A DNA stretch of 64,000 nt from Phocoena phocoena (lineage: Eukaryota; Chordata; Mammalia; Artiodactyla; Phocoenidae). Of this stretch, positions 22,685 through 33,392 are shown in pieces (position 1 is the stretch's first letter; every line of letters starts with the position of its first letter). The notes under the pieces are model-generated. The model was not told the origin of the DNA. It worked only from the letters and a program-made list of their open reading frames with translations, and searched no databases. Location of the stretch: contig NC_089234.1 of assembly GCF_963924675.1 (NCBI RefSeq), forward strand, positions 63,585,588-63,649,587, in the 5' to 3' direction. The position numbers and the translations under genes are program-made.

Positions 22685-23066
22685 GCGTTTGTCAACATTT
22701 TGTTTCCCCAACTACGTGAAGGCTTGAGGGTAAGACTCATATCTTCTATTTCTTTTGTGTCTTATCTTTTTATAGGACCTAATACTATAATACCCTCAAT
22801 AAATATTGCTGACAGGTCAAATACCGAATGACAGAAGCAATTGGATAATATCTCCAAAGTGTTTTTATCTTCTCAGAGAAAAACACTAAGTAAATCCATC
22901 AGTGTTATTATTGCTCAAGTGTGTGAATAACAATTGCTACCGTTGATTGAGTAATGTCTTTACACATTATACTATGCTTTCTAAATAAACATGGCTTTAA
23001 GTTGTAATGTAAATGTCCCAAACTTCCAAATTTATGTCTCTAGACTGAATCCCATTGCTCCAGACT
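22685..23066. other. Intergenic, no gene seen
   Basis: L2- or MIR-like remnants may be present ('ttgagtaatgtctttacaca') but are too decayed to delimit. Confidence 0.4.
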
Positions 23067-23180
23067 TTTCTTTTTTTTGGACACGCCTGTGGGATTTTAG
23101 TTCCCTGACCAGGCACTGAACCCGTGCCCCTTGCAGTGGAAGTGCGGAGTCCTAACCACTGGACAGCCAGGGAATTCCCA
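23067..23180 (-). mobile_element. CHR SINE, short form
   Basis: 'ttttttggacacgcctgtgg' to 'ccagggaattccc'. Confidence 0.9.
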
Positions 23181-23616
23181 GAATATTTCAGCTTAGATCC
23201 TTCATAGACATCTTAAACTCAACGTTTCCAATACTACATTATTCTTAAAACACTCCATTCCATTGGCTTCTATCCTACACCCTCGCCCCCTCACCCACAC
23301 ACATCTCTAGCTACTCTATCTCCTTTACCGCCTCATCATTCTCCAACTGGCCATTAGGTGTTGCAGTTACTCAAGGCTGAGTTCTAGGTTCTCTCTCTTT
23401 AGGTTTGACTTACTGATATTATATCTTCAGCCCTGGCTGCTCCTTATATATTCTACTATTTAATATCTCCTCTTAGATGTCTCTGAGGCCTCCGCATACT
23501 CAGTGTGTCCCAACCATGCAACTCATCCTCTCCCCTGTCCTTCCACTTTGCCCTAAAGCAACAACAAACTGATCCTCTTCCAGTGATTCCTGCCTCAGTG
23601 AGTCCATCCAGTCATG

Positions 23617-23744
23617 TTTTTTGTGGGTTTCTTTTTGGCCGTGCCACGTGGCTTGTGGGATCTTAGTTTCCTGACCAGGGATCGAACCCATGCCCCTTGC
23701 AGTGGAAGCACAGAGTCCTAACCACTGGACTGCCAGGGAATTCC
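23617..23744 (-). mobile_element. CHR SINE, short form
   Basis: Antisense copy. Target duplication 'ccatccagtcatgt' is perfect on both sides; it splits an L2. Confidence 0.93.
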
Positions 23745-24165
23745 CCATCCAGTCATGTAAACCAGGAACCTAGGAATTATCTTTATCTCCCCTTCCTCAC
23801 ACCCTAATTGAATCGATCACCAAGTTCTGTCCATTTCATCACTTCAGTGTGTCTCGAATTCATCTACTTCCCTCCACTCCCATGGCCTTTACTCTAGACC
23901 AATTGCCACGTCTTGCAATAGTGTACTCACATCCACTTTTGTCCTTATTCCATTGTCCACGCCATGAGCAGAATGATCATTTTGAAATACACACCTCACC
24001 ATGTCAGCCACAGCTTAATACTGGCTTCATATTGCTTTAGGATAATGTCAAGACTCTTACACGGGCTACAAGGCTGCTAGTGGCTATAAGACTTGACCTA
24101 GTTCTCTATCTCATCTTATATCACAAACATCCTAGTTCTTCTCACTCCAGCCTCAGTGGCTTTCT
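23745..24165 (+). mobile_element. L2 fragment (ORF2 end)
   Basis: 'ggataatgtcaagactctta', 'ctacaaggctgctagtggct' and 'ctcactccagcctcagtggc' follow L2 order. It likely starts before the SINE at 23617. Confidence 0.65.
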
Positions 24166-24389
24166 TCTGTAATTACAAACCAATAATTCCACTCTTGTAA
24201 ACCAGTAAGTTTCATTTGCAGAAAAGTTTCATTTTAGGCAAAGCAAGCACTTTACAGTTCTTCAGTCTAGCAGCTCCCTCTATTGTCTTACACATTTGTC
24301 AATGTGAGTGACCTGCCTGAAGCCTGGAAGGACATAGCATGGTAATGCATTCGAAGTTGTGATTGGACCCTTGAAGACACCAAACTCTT

Positions 24390-24755
24390 CCACCATAAGC
24401 TCTGTTTCTTTTTTCTGGAATGCTTTTTCCTTTTCCATTCCTCAGTTAAGCCCTAGGCATTCTTCACCTTTGGGTTCAAGCATCATTTCCTTAAGGAAGG
24501 CTTCTCTAAACTGGTTTAGGTCAATCCCTGTTTTATGGTCTTTTTTTGGCCGCGCTGTGCAGCATGTAGGAACTTAGTTCCCCGAAGTACTTATTCTAGT
24601 TTAAATTTTACATAAATTTCTGTGGTTACTTGATGAAGATCTCTTTCCCACTAGAATATAAGCTCCCTGAACTGCAGGGACCAAGTTTTTAGTTACTATT
24701 GTATCTTTGATGCCTAGCACCTGTACAAGAAATACGTGATGAACAACAAAAATAA
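24390..24755 (+). mobile_element. L2 3' end
   Basis: 'tctggaatgctttttccttt' and later 'aatataagctccctgaactg' and 'ttgatgcctagcacctg'. It is interrupted by a SINE scrap at 24541-24586. Confidence 0.72.
24541..24586 (-). mobile_element. CHR SINE, truncated scrap
   Basis: Only 'tttttttggccgcgctgtgc' to 'ttagttccccga' remains. The head half is missing. Confidence 0.75.
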
Positions 24756-24814
24756 ATTAGGTCAGTTCTCTAAATAATTTCCAGTTCATTGCTATATCTA
24801 ATTGTAACTACACT

Positions 24815-25140
24815 GAGATGATGTAGTTCCTCTTCTGAAATATTCAGAAAACTCTTGCTCATTTTTCAAGGCTCAGCTCAACTCTCTAGGTTTTCTTAAT
24901 TCCATCCCCCAACCCCACCCCAATAGAATTGGTCTCTTCCCTCTTTGTTCCTTATAGTACTCTATGCATACCCCTAATACTGGACAAATACTGACAAATT
25001 ATACTTACTTTTTTGTAACTGCTTGCTCTCTTACAAAAGTCTTTGTAGGAATTTTATCTTATTTTCATAGCTTGACCATCTAACATAACACCTGGCGCAC
25101 AGCAGGTGGATAGTAAATATGTATGGATTGAATGAATAAT
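24815..25140 (+). mobile_element. L2 3' end
   Basis: 'tttttcaaggctcagctcaa', then 'cctggcgcacagcaggtgga' and a final 'attgaatgaataatg', the usual L2 terminus. Confidence 0.75.
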
Positions 25141-25174
25141 GATCTGTTCTGCAGGTCTAGGGGTGCACATACTG

Positions 25175-25338
25175 AGGAAGTGAAAGGAATATAGCATATA
25201 TTATGTGTTGTGCACTGTGGTAGGTCCTTTGTCTAAATGATTTTATTTGATATCCATATTATATCTGGGGGATCAGCCATATTTTACAGGTTAGAAACTG
25301 AATATCAGGTATGTATTGTCTTTAAGATCACTTACTTG
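25175..25338 (-). mobile_element. MIR fragment
   Basis: Antisense MIR text ('gtgttgtgcactgtggtagg', 'ccatattttacaggttagaa'). It is split by the SINE that follows. Confidence 0.5.
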
Positions 25339-25678
25339 ACTTCCCTGGTGGAGCAGTGGTTAAGAACCTGCCTGCCAATGCAGGGGACACGGGTTCGAGC
25401 CCTGGTCCGGGAAGATCCCACATGCTGCGGAACAACTAAGCCTGTGCTGCGCCACAACTGCTGAGCTCGCACTCTAGAGCCCACGAGCCACAACTACTGA
25501 GACTGTGTGCTGCAACCACTGAAGCCCGTGCACCTAGAGCCTGTGCTCCACAACAAGAGAAGCCACCGCAATGAGAAGCCGGTGCACCGCAATGAAGAGT
25601 AGCCCCTGCTCACTGCAACTAGAGAAAGCCCATGCGCAGGTCCAAGGCAGCCAAAAAATAAATAAAATTTAGAAAAAA
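25339..25678 (+). mobile_element. CHR SINE, long form
   Basis: Complete head, body and tail. Target duplication 'aagatcacttac' on both sides. Confidence 0.94.
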
Positions 25679-26086
25679 AGATCACTTACGTACTAAGTAA
25701 AGAAGCAGACATTCAATGTTTCTGTTCTTTTTCGCTATACTCTGTTAGAAATTTAATGTACAGCTTTGGAGGACTGTAGAAAAAGATTTGACTAAAAAAA
25801 TGTCACTTTTCATTTTTTGAATACCAGATTACTAATGCCGTAGTAAAAAAGAAACCTGAAGCTGTTTCCTAAAATCCCTGCTTTCCTGATTAAACTTTAC
25901 CTCATGTTCACAAACTTTTTCAACTGTACACTAGTCATGGAAAGCTGACGTCACAACTTAAGCATATCTAATATTATTTCTAGAGTCAAAAATAAAAAGA
26001 ATCATCTTTATCTTATGCAATTTCTTAAGATCTAATTACCTAAGGTCAAAATATAACCAAAGTGTGCTTTAAAAAAGAAATCAGGG
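25679..26086. other. Intergenic, no gene seen
   Basis: Anonymous AT-rich sequence. Confidence 0.5.
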
Positions 26087-26418
26087 GGCTTCCCTCGTGG
26101 CGCAGTGGTTAACAATCCGCCTGCCAATGCAGGGGACACGGGTTTGAGCCCTGGTCCGGGAAGATCCCATATGCCATGGAGCAACTAAGCCCGTGCGCCA
26201 CAACTACTGAGCCTGCATTCTAGAGCCTGCGAGCCACAACTACGGAAGCCCGCGCACCTAGAGCCAGTGCTCTGCAACAAGAGAAGCCACCGCAATGAGA
26301 AGCTCGCGCATGCAATGAAGAGTAGCCCCCGCTCGCTGCATCTAGAGAAGGCCCGTGCACAGCAATGAAGATCCAATGCAGCCAAAAAATAAATAAATAA
26401 GTAAATTAAAAAAAAAAA
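26087..26418 (+). mobile_element. CHR SINE, long form
   Basis: Complete copy with (aaat)n and A-run tail. 'gaaatcaggg' before and 'aaaatcaggg' after mark the target duplication. Confidence 0.94.
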
Positions 26419-26439
26419 AAAGTAGTTAAAAAAAAAATC

Positions 26440-26562
26440 AGGGAATTTCCTGGTGGCCTACTGGTTAGGATTCCAGGCTTTCACTGCTGTGGCCCAGGTT
26501 CAATCCCTGGTTGGGAAACTGAGATCCTGAAAGCTGTGCAGCTCCGCCAAAAAAAAAAAACA
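26440..26562 (+). mobile_element. CHR SINE, short form
   Basis: 'gggaatttcctggtggccta' to 'gccaaaaaaaaaaa', directly behind the previous SINE. Confidence 0.88.
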
Positions 26563-26773
26563 AAAAAACTAACCATATAAAAGAGTGTACAAATGCTACT
26601 AAAGGAGCAAAGATCATGTGTTATATATCAGATAAATTACATATGACTCCAAAATTATTTAAATTATAAGGCATCTGTGATACATGATGCTTATTCCTGG
26701 TAAATATAAGTAAATAAACATTAATGATCTGTGGTCTAAAAGAGACTACCTAGCCTAACTTAAAGATAGCTAA

Positions 26774-26920
26774 GGAAATTCCCTGGTGGTCCAGTGGTTA
26801 GGACTCTGGGCTTCCATTACAGGGGGTATGGGCTAGATCCCTGGTCAGGAAACTAAGATCCTGCAAGCCTCACAGTGTGGCCAAAAATAAATAAATAAGT
26901 AAGTAAGTAAGTAAGTAAAA
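26774..26920 (+). mobile_element. CHR SINE, short form with (aagt)n tail
   Basis: Target duplication 'aaagatagctaagg' / 'aaagatagttaagg'. The tail has expanded into (aaat)n(aagt)n. Confidence 0.92.
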
Positions 26921-27070
26921 TAAAGATAGTTAAGGTCCATGACAATGTTTATTAAAATGGGGCCTCCCCTGGATTTTGGGAGGCCCGGGTTGGAGTGGAG
27001 GGGTGGGGGGGAAGGTGTAATGCCCCCCAGGCAGGGACAACCCCTTGTCCCCGGCTGGCCTAGCCTACTC

Positions 27071-27611
27071 AACTCTGTGGTGATTCCAGAGTTGGGGGCC
27101 ATTGTGGCCACATTTGCCATCACCACTCTGTGGCTTGGGCCTTGTGATAATGTCTACCTGTGGTCATGTCTTAACTGCTTTGGCCTCAACTTTGAGCTCT
27201 GGGTACAGAAACTGGCAGAGTGGGGGTCCCTAGCGCAAATTGAGGCCTCTGTGTGGGAGCAGATGTCCCGCAGGGTCTCAGCCATCTTTGGGGCCATGAA
27301 CTTCTGGGCCATCATCATGTACAACCTTGTAAGCCTGAGCAGCCTTGAGTTCACAGAGCTGGTTGCCCAGTGCCTGCTACTCACAGGGTTCCCCCAGACC
27401 ACACTGGCCATCCTGTTTCTCACCTACTGTGGTGTCCAGCTGGTGAAAGAGCAAGAATGAACCCTGGTGCTGGAGGAGGAGAAGAAGCAGGACAAAGAGA
27501 AGCTTGAGTAGTAAGGAGGGGGACGGGCTCTTCTCAGCTATTCCTGGGTCCAGGTCTAGGCCAGGCCAGATGGGGCCTGACTAATATAATAAAAGACTTT
27601 TCTACCGCGAA
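27071..27611 (+). pseudogene. HHATL: HHATL processed pseudogene (C-terminal part)
   Basis: The translation [18 protein letters not shown], then [17 protein letters not shown] and [16 protein letters not shown], matches the C-terminal region of HHATL as I know it. HHATL is the MBOAT-family, Hedgehog-acyltransferase-like membrane protein. The match is intronless over about 140 codons. An in-frame TGA at 27458-27460 replaces an Arg codon (CGA to TGA by CpG decay). The frame then continues to the normal end at TAG 27509-27511. A short 3' UTR, an AATAAA at about 27588 and an (aat)n tail follow. It is truncated at the 5' side; G-rich sequence at 26955-27070 is unassigned. Not expected to make a functional enzyme. 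Confidence 0.88.
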
Positions 27612-27640
27612 AACCAATAATAATAATAATAATAAAAGGC
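27612..27640 (+). repeat. (AAT)n tail of the HHATL retrocopy
   Basis: About seven AAT units follow the pseudogene and probably derive from its poly(A) tail. Confidence 0.8.
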
Positions 27641-27719
27641 ACATTGATTTATCCCTGTTTCATGAAACGTCGGGGTATGTGTGGGGTTGGGTGAAGCTTT
27701 CAAAGAAGGCTTTTTACAT

Positions 27720-27843
27720 TTATTTATTTATTTAAGCTGCGACCTACGGCATATGGGATCTTAGTTCCCCTACCAGGGATAGAACCTGTGCCCTCTGCCT
27801 CAGGAGTGTGGAGTCTTAACCACTGGATTGCCAGGGAAGACCC
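27720..27843 (-). mobile_element. CHR SINE, short form
   Basis: Target duplication 'tcaaagaaggctttt' / 'ccaaagaagtcttttt'. Confidence 0.9.
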
Positions 27844-27928
27844 CAAAGAAGTCTTTTTAGGTAGTTATTGCTATATCCAGTCTATATGGTATTCATGTAT
27901 TGCCCATATTAAAAAAAAAACTGCCTGG

Positions 27929-28048
27929 GACATCCCTGGTGGTCCAGTGGTTAAGACTTCGCCTTCCACTGCAGGGGGTGTGGGTTCAATCCCTGGTCAG
28001 AGAGCTAAGATCCCACATGCCTCATGGCCAAAAAACCAAAACATAAAA
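27929..28048 (+). mobile_element. CHR SINE, short form
   Basis: 'gggacatccctggtggtcca' to 'ggccaaaaaaccaaaac'. Confidence 0.9.
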
Positions 28049-28057
28049 CAGAAGCAG

Positions 28058-28203
28058 GGGCTTTCCTGGTGGTGCAGTGGTTAAGAATCCGTCGGCCAAT
28101 GCAGGAGACACGGGTTCGAGCCCTGGTCTGGCAAGATCCCACATGTCGCGGAGCAACTAAGGCATGCGCCACAACTACTGAGCCTGCGCTCTAGAGCCTG
28201 TGA
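28058..28203 (+). mobile_element. CHR SINE, long form, cut short and fused to an inverted head
   Basis: The copy begins normally but stops at 'gctctagagcctgtg'. There it runs straight into the reverse complement of another SINE head. Confidence 0.88.
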
Positions 28204-28263
28204 ACCTGTGTCCCCTGCACTGGCAGGTGGATTTTTAACCACTGTGCCACCAGGGAAGTCCCT
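28204..28263 (-). mobile_element. CHR SINE head, inverted
   Basis: 'ctgtgtcccctgcactggca' to 'caccagggaagtccc' is the 5' end of a SINE on the minus strand, joined to the preceding plus-strand copy. The pair can fold on itself. Confidence 0.88.
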
Positions 28264-28423
28264 TCAATAAGGACTTTAAAAATGGTCCACAAAAAACAAA
28301 AACAAAAACCTTTGCCAAACCTTTGTCCTTTGGTATTCTGTATATTTTTTCATCTTTACAGTTTGTGCCAACATTTTCATCCCCTTTCTATGCCTTAAAC
28401 CAGTCACTCTTTCTAAATCTATC

Positions 28424-28707
28424 TATTTATTTATCTATCTATCTATTTATTTATTTATGGCTGTGTTGGGTCTTCGTTACTGCGCGCAGGCTTTCTCTGG
28501 TTGCGGTGAGCAGGGACTACTCTTCGTTGTGGTGCGTGGGCTTCTCTTGTTGCAGAGCTCAGGCTCTACGCGCACAGGCTTCAGTAGTTGTGGCGTACGG
28601 GCTTAGTTGCTCCATGGCATGTGGGATCGTCCTGGACCAGGGCTCGAACCCGTGTCCCCTGCATTTGCAGGCAGATTCTCAACCACTGTGCCACCAGGGA
28701 AGTCCCA
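28424..28707 (-). mobile_element. CHR SINE, long form
   Basis: (TATT)n/(TATC)n left tail, then body and head. Target duplication 'aaaccagtcactctttct' / 'aaaccagtccctctttct'. Confidence 0.93.
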
Positions 28708-28739
28708 AACCAGTCCCTCTTTCTGTTTTCCCTCTTCTG

Positions 28740-29115
28740 TTAACGGTCCATCAAGTCTTTTAACCACCCTAGCAAAAAACTTTGCATCAGTTTTGACTTA
28801 TCCTATTCCTTGCCTTCCATATTTAATTCCTTAGCAAGCCCAGAAGGTGCTATCTCCTCCATCCATTTTCTTTCTGATTATATTTTCATGCTCTCATCAA
28901 CTCTCTTGCCTAGATTATTGCAAAAGCTTCCTAACTGGCTTCTTTACTGTCAGATCTGTCAGTGACTGTCTTCCCAATTATTGTATTCATCTCTCCCAGA
29001 TTCATTCTTCTAAAACATAGCTGTCACCAGTTTCTTATTAGCCACTAAATTAAGTCTCAACTCTTTAGCCCAAGATTGAAACTGTTCATGATATAACCTT
29101 GACCTATTTCTCTAA
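28740..29115 (+). mobile_element. L2 fragment (ORF2 end)
   Basis: 'ttgcctagattattgcaaaa', then 'cttcctaactggcttcttta' and 'agattcattcttctaaaaca'. Typical L2 order, decayed. Confidence 0.65.
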
Positions 29116-29236
29116 TACTATTGGTCAGTGGTCTGCCATACAAGTGTTGGGGAGTCACGGAGAGGGTGTCAAGAATCTTAAGACAGGCAAACTGGACAAT
29201 TCTTTGTTCTTTGACAAAGCTGAGTTTCCTTATTTG

Positions 29237-29295
29237 TGTGTGTGTGTGTGTGTGTGTGTGCACATGTGCATGCATGTGTATACATGTATGTGTGT
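29237..29295 (+). repeat. (TG)n microsatellite, imperfect
   Basis: About 12 TG units followed by CA/TG-interrupted continuation. Confidence 0.9.
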
Positions 29296-29569
29296 TTACC
29301 CTGGCCCATGCTTGGCTGTGTCAAAAGCCTGTTCAATTACCTCCTTCCCTGATTATCTCTGACAAACATGGTCTGTTTTCTGCATCCCTACTTTTTATTT
29401 GTGTATGTTATTTATTTAACTATTAGGTTCACATTCATTCCATGAAATAGTACATTCATTGAGGAAAGGGATTCATTTTTCTCCATTTCTTTAGCCTATG
29501 GCCACTAGTTGCTAGATATTCTAGCAGTGAAAGACAGACATAGAAAGACTTGGTCTTTAAGTAGAGGCA

Positions 29570-30450
29570 CCATTGTATATCATCTATTCAGTGTCAAGTA
29601 ACATATCAAATGAACAAAACAGATAATTCCTACCTTCATGGAACTTACATTCTAGTGGGGGAAAACTAATAATAAAAACATTTTATATATATTATAAGCA
29701 CTGGTAAATTCTGTGGAAAAAATTAAAGGAGAGAAAAGAGATAGTGAGTTTTGGTAGGGGTGAGGGTGGAGTGGGTAGTAATTTTAAATATTACAGCCAG
29801 AAAAGGCCTCCTTGAGAAGCTTACATTTGTGTAAAACCTGAAGAAGGATATAGAAAGAGGAAGTTACATGGAATATCTAGGGGAAAAGTAGTACAGGTGG
29901 AAAGAACAGCATGTGCAGAGGCCCTGAGGGAATCATGCCAGGTATTTATGAGGAACAAAGAAGCCAGTGTGACTGAAGGAAGTTCTAGGAGTTGAGGCCA
30001 GAGATATAACAGGAAACCAGTAGACCATTTTAAGAATTCCCCCAAGTGATATGGGAAGCCATTGAAGGGTTTGGGGATAAGGTGTGACAAGATTTGTTTT
30101 AGGTTTTAAAGAATTGCTTTGGCTGCCATATTAGGAACAGAAAGCAGGAAGCAAGAGAAAGCAGGGAGATTAATTAGGAAATTACTCAATGTTTATGGAC
30201 TGAGGTTGGAGTTGTGATTTAATGAAATGAGGAAAGGTTGCAGGAGTAGCATGTTTGGGAAAGAAGATTAGGAATTTAGTTTTGGATATGATAAATAGAT
30301 GCCAGTTAGGTATACAGGTGGAGATGTGGGAAATATGGATCAATAGATTTGGAGAGTGGGTGGGAAGGGCTGGAGATTAGCAGTCATCCCAATGACTACA
30401 TATAAATGTATTTAAAACTCTGAGGTTGGGTAAGATCTCTGTGAGTGAGT
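29570..30450 (-). mobile_element. L2, long antisense copy
   Basis: 'atggaacttacattctagtg', then 'gcagaggccctgagggaatc', 'gccattgaagggtttgggga' and 'gaatttagttttggatatga' follow L2 in reverse. Same family and orientation as 33600-34560. Confidence 0.65.
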
Positions 30451-30803
30451 GTAATAACATCTGTAGGTTGAGTAGCTTAGTTGTAACCAGCTGAGTAGAG
30501 AAGAAATAATTGGATGTTTAAGTCACTAGACTTGTCGGTTATCATGTATATAAACTTTCCATCCTAGGTCTGGATTGAGTTTTGGAGTTGAGGGCCATTA
30601 CGTGATAAATTAAATTTGTAAGGTGCATCTCATTTGAAACGGAAATGGATTAGAAGAGATACAGCTTACAGGACAGGGAAAAAATACCAGCTTACAGGAC
30701 GGGGAAAAATACACATTAGCACTAGGAACTGGGACAGCTTTGCTAGTTACGTAATACGAAAGCATAGACCTTTGTCTTTTTTTGTTACATAAAAAAAACC
30801 TGG

Positions 30804-31128
30804 GGACTTCGCTGGTGGCATAGTGGTTAAGAATCCGCCTGCCAATGCAGGGGACACAGGTTCGAGCCCTGGTCTGGTAAGATCCCACATGCCGCGGAGC
30901 AACTAAGCCCGTGTGCCACAATTATAAGCCTGTGCTCTAGAGCCTGCGAGCCACAACTACTGAAGCCCGTGCGCCTAGAGCCTGAGCTCTGCAACAAGAG
31001 AAGCCACCGCAACAAGAAGTCCGTGCACCACAGCAAAGAGTAGCCCCTGCTCGCCACAACTAGATAAAGCCCGTGGGCAGCAATGAAGACCCAACTCAGC
31101 CCAAAATAAATAAACAAACAAACAAAAA
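30804..31128 (+). mobile_element. CHR SINE, long form
   Basis: Complete copy with (caaa)n tail. 'aaaaacctggg' before and 'aaaaaccttaggg' after. Confidence 0.93.
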
Positions 31129-31139
31129 CCTTAGGGAGG

Positions 31140-31440
31140 TTTTTCTTGTACTTTTTTATTGTAATAAAACATACTTCAGGGATTCCCTGGCGGTCCAGTG
31201 GTTAGGACTCTGCACTTCCACTGCAGGGGGCACGGGTTCAATCCCTGGTCGCTCCGTAAGCCGCACGGCCAAAAAAAAAAAAAAAAAAAAAAAAAATTAC
31301 TCTTTTAACCATTTTAAAGTGTACAGTTCAGTAGTATTAATTACATTCACAATGTTATGCAACCATCCCCACTTTTGGGAGCTTTCAATTTTTCACATTA
31401 GACATGCAAATTATAAATAATGACATTATTATATGGGTCT
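31140..31440 (-). mobile_element. L1 3' UTR fragment, antisense, split by a SINE
   Basis: 'cattttaaagtgtacagttc' and 'cattcacaatgttatgcaac' after the SINE are L1 3' UTR complement. 'ttattgtaataaaacatact' lies before it. Confidence 0.7.
31180..31298 (+). mobile_element. CHR SINE, short form
   Basis: 'gggattccctggcggtccag' to 'ggccaaaaaa', with an unusually long A tail. Inserted in L1. Confidence 0.92.
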
Positions 31441-32250
31441 GTATTTTCTGGTAGAAATTGAATATTGGGAGCATGGGAAAAAATAAATTTGAAATCTGGA
31501 CTCACCGTTAATGATAAATGTTGGCTAGAAACACCTTGCAGAGGCATATCCATAGAAAGAGAAAGTGGGGACCAGTGTCAATAATAGGGAAGATTGGAGT
31601 AAGTATTAATGAAAATTATAATAGGTAATTTCTGAAAAAGAGGATAAAAGTTCAGAACAACTTTGGTCACAAAGAATAGGTATGAATTTTGCTCAAGTTG
31701 GAGGTGATGAGGGACGCACAGTAAGAGAATAGTGCTGGGTAAGGGGTGGTTTGAAAAAAATAGTCTTGTAATACAGCGGGGTCAGGGAGAAGAAACTGGG
31801 AGGTTCCTGAGAGTTTAGGAGTTGGTGGGGAGTAGAGCGGTGGAATTTTAGAGCTAAGCACAGATTCAGAAAGTCCTGGCAAGGCAGAAGTATTTGTGTA
31901 ATTCGTAGCACCCCAAAGAAAGAAGAACTTGCTTTAGCAATTATTTCTTTGGCAGAGGGGTTGGGGGTGGAATAGAAGCTTAGTTGGGGGTGGGTTAGGG
32001 AGGCGGAATGTGAGGTTCAGCGAGAAGATCTGAGAAGGTAGAGCTGATCAGGTGGGAGAGAGTGCAATTTCAGAAGTTCCTGGAAAGAGTGAGGAACCAA
32101 AGGTTGGTTCTGGAAATGGTTCATTTTGGGAAGGTCAGAAGGCAGCCCGATGGACGGTTACATGTCGAACAATGATCAATATGGGTTGATGGGCGGGGGA
32201 GTGCTTTCTGAGGTGGTGGGTTTTGGAAGGACCTTCTCTCTGGCCATTCT
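31441..32250. other. Upstream flank of SLC25A16, no gene seen
   Basis: Some L2-like antisense text near 31700-31860. G-rich toward the CpG island. No coding frame recognised. Confidence 0.45.
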
Positions 32251-32473
32251 TCCCTTCTTCCGCGTGTAACAGAAGACGCCTGCACAGCGAGGCCAGAAGT
32301 AGAGATGTGGGGCGAGGCTGGGGAGAGTGGGAGGTGCCCAGCCCCGGCGACTCCCGCTTCGGGCCTTGACCCAGGCCCCGCCCCTGGCCTACGCCATCAG
32401 CCAGCGCCGCGCCGCCTGTGGTGTTCCGTCCCGCCGTGCGGCGGTCGGTGCCCTGTCACTGCCTGCTCTGGCC

Positions 32474-32497
32474 ATGGCTAGGGCGCTTGGGTTATAA
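32474..32497 (+). promoter_or_regulatory. SLC25A16: Possible upstream ORF before SLC25A16 (7 codons)
   Basis: GCCATGG at 32471-32477 is a near-ideal start context. It reads MARALGL and stops at TAA, 37 nt before the SLC25A16 ATG and in another frame. It matters only if transcription starts upstream of 32474. Confidence 0.45.
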
Positions 32498-32534
32498 ATT
32501 GGCGACCAAAGCTCCCGACGCGGCCCTGGTCCTG

Positions 32535-32658
32535 ATGGCGGCGGCGGCGGCGGCCCTGGCAGCAGCCGAGCCAACTCCCGCGATGCCGCAGGCGGCAGGA
32601 GCCGGAGGGCCAGCCGCCCGCAGAGATTTCTACTGGCTGCGCTCCTTCCTGGCCGGAG
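32535..32658 (+). CDS. SLC25A16: SLC25A16 exon 1 (residues 1-41)
   Basis: SLC25A16 (Graves disease carrier protein) belongs to the mitochondrial carrier family. It sits in the inner mitochondrial membrane and is linked to coenzyme A import into the matrix, by relation to yeast Leu5. The exon starts at ATG 32535, because no in-frame ATG lies upstream in this open frame. It encodes an Ala-rich N-terminus, then PAMPQAAGAGGPAARRDFYW and the start of the first helix (LRSFLAG). It ends at G|GTGGGT, phase 1. The six-Ala run is coded mostly by GCG repeats and may vary in length. The last exon is outside the window. Confidence 0.95.
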
Positions 32659-33179
32659 GTGGGTTTCCGCCGGGAGGACCTGGCCGCGCACTGAGTGGCC
32701 GGGGCGGGATCCGGGGCAGGTCGGGTGTATGTGGCCGCGATAACATTCTTGGACTCTGGCTGCTCCAGTGCCCTGCCAGGTGTTTGCCCGGACCCGCTGT
32801 AACCTCTAAGAATCCCTTGACTAATGACAGCAGGATCCTGGGGAGGAAGGGTCTCGAGCTGTCGAGGAGCGGCTGGAGCCTTGGAAGGGCTGAACCAGGC
32901 ACCAGTTCTTCAGGGTTGAATAGTAGGAAAAAGAGGGGAGCCCCTTAAAGGACGTCAGGGTTTCAGTGCAACATGCTGGGCACTCCTTTCTTTTATAAAG
33001 ACTGTGCACGACCGAGAATAGAATTGGATTTTGATGTTTGCTTAAAAGAAAAACATGGGAGGTCAGCTTTTTAAGGATGACTGGGAAATTGTGCAAAACT
33101 GTCTACAACCAAAGCTGGTTCTGGTGATTCTAGAAAACTGTGCCACAGGTACTTGACATGTAGCTGGTACAAACCTACT

Positions 33180-33392
33180 ATTTTTTTTTTTTTTTTTTTT
33201 TTTTTTGCGGGCCTCTCACTGTTGTGGCCTCTCCTGTTGCAGAGCACAGGCTCCGGACGCGTAGGCTCAGCGGCCATGGCTCACGGGCCCAGCCGCTCCG
33301 CGACATGTGGGATCTTCCCGGACCGGGGCACGAACCCGTGTCCCCTGCATCGGCAGGCGGGCTCTCAACCACTGCGCCACCAGGGAAGCCCC
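33180..33392 (-). mobile_element. CHR SINE, young form, poly(T) abutting the head end
   Basis: Young copy in SLC25A16 intron 1. The usual 'gcggtacgcgggcc' junction is shortened to 'gcgggcc' after about 26 T. 'cctactatttt' before and 'cctactattgg' after mark the target duplication. Confidence 0.94.

Larger units (their letters stand above)
32250..32780 (+). promoter_or_regulatory. SLC25A16: CpG island promoter of SLC25A16
   Basis: A sharply bounded GC- and CpG-rich block spans the exon 1 start codon. A TATA-like TTATAAAT occurs at 32492-32499, only about 36 bp before the start codon. That is too close for the usual leader, so I do not call it a TATA box. Initiation is probably dispersed upstream, as in most CpG-island promoters. 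Confidence 0.8.

Noticed and set aside
32492..32499. TATA-box-like TTATAAAT upstream of SLC25A16
   Set aside because: Only about 36 bp before the start codon and within a CpG island. It would leave almost no leader, so probably coincidental.
32418..32534. N-terminal extension of the SLC25A16 frame to 32418
   Set aside because: It has no ATG in frame; the first codon there is GTG. The ATG at 32535 gives the family-like N-terminus.
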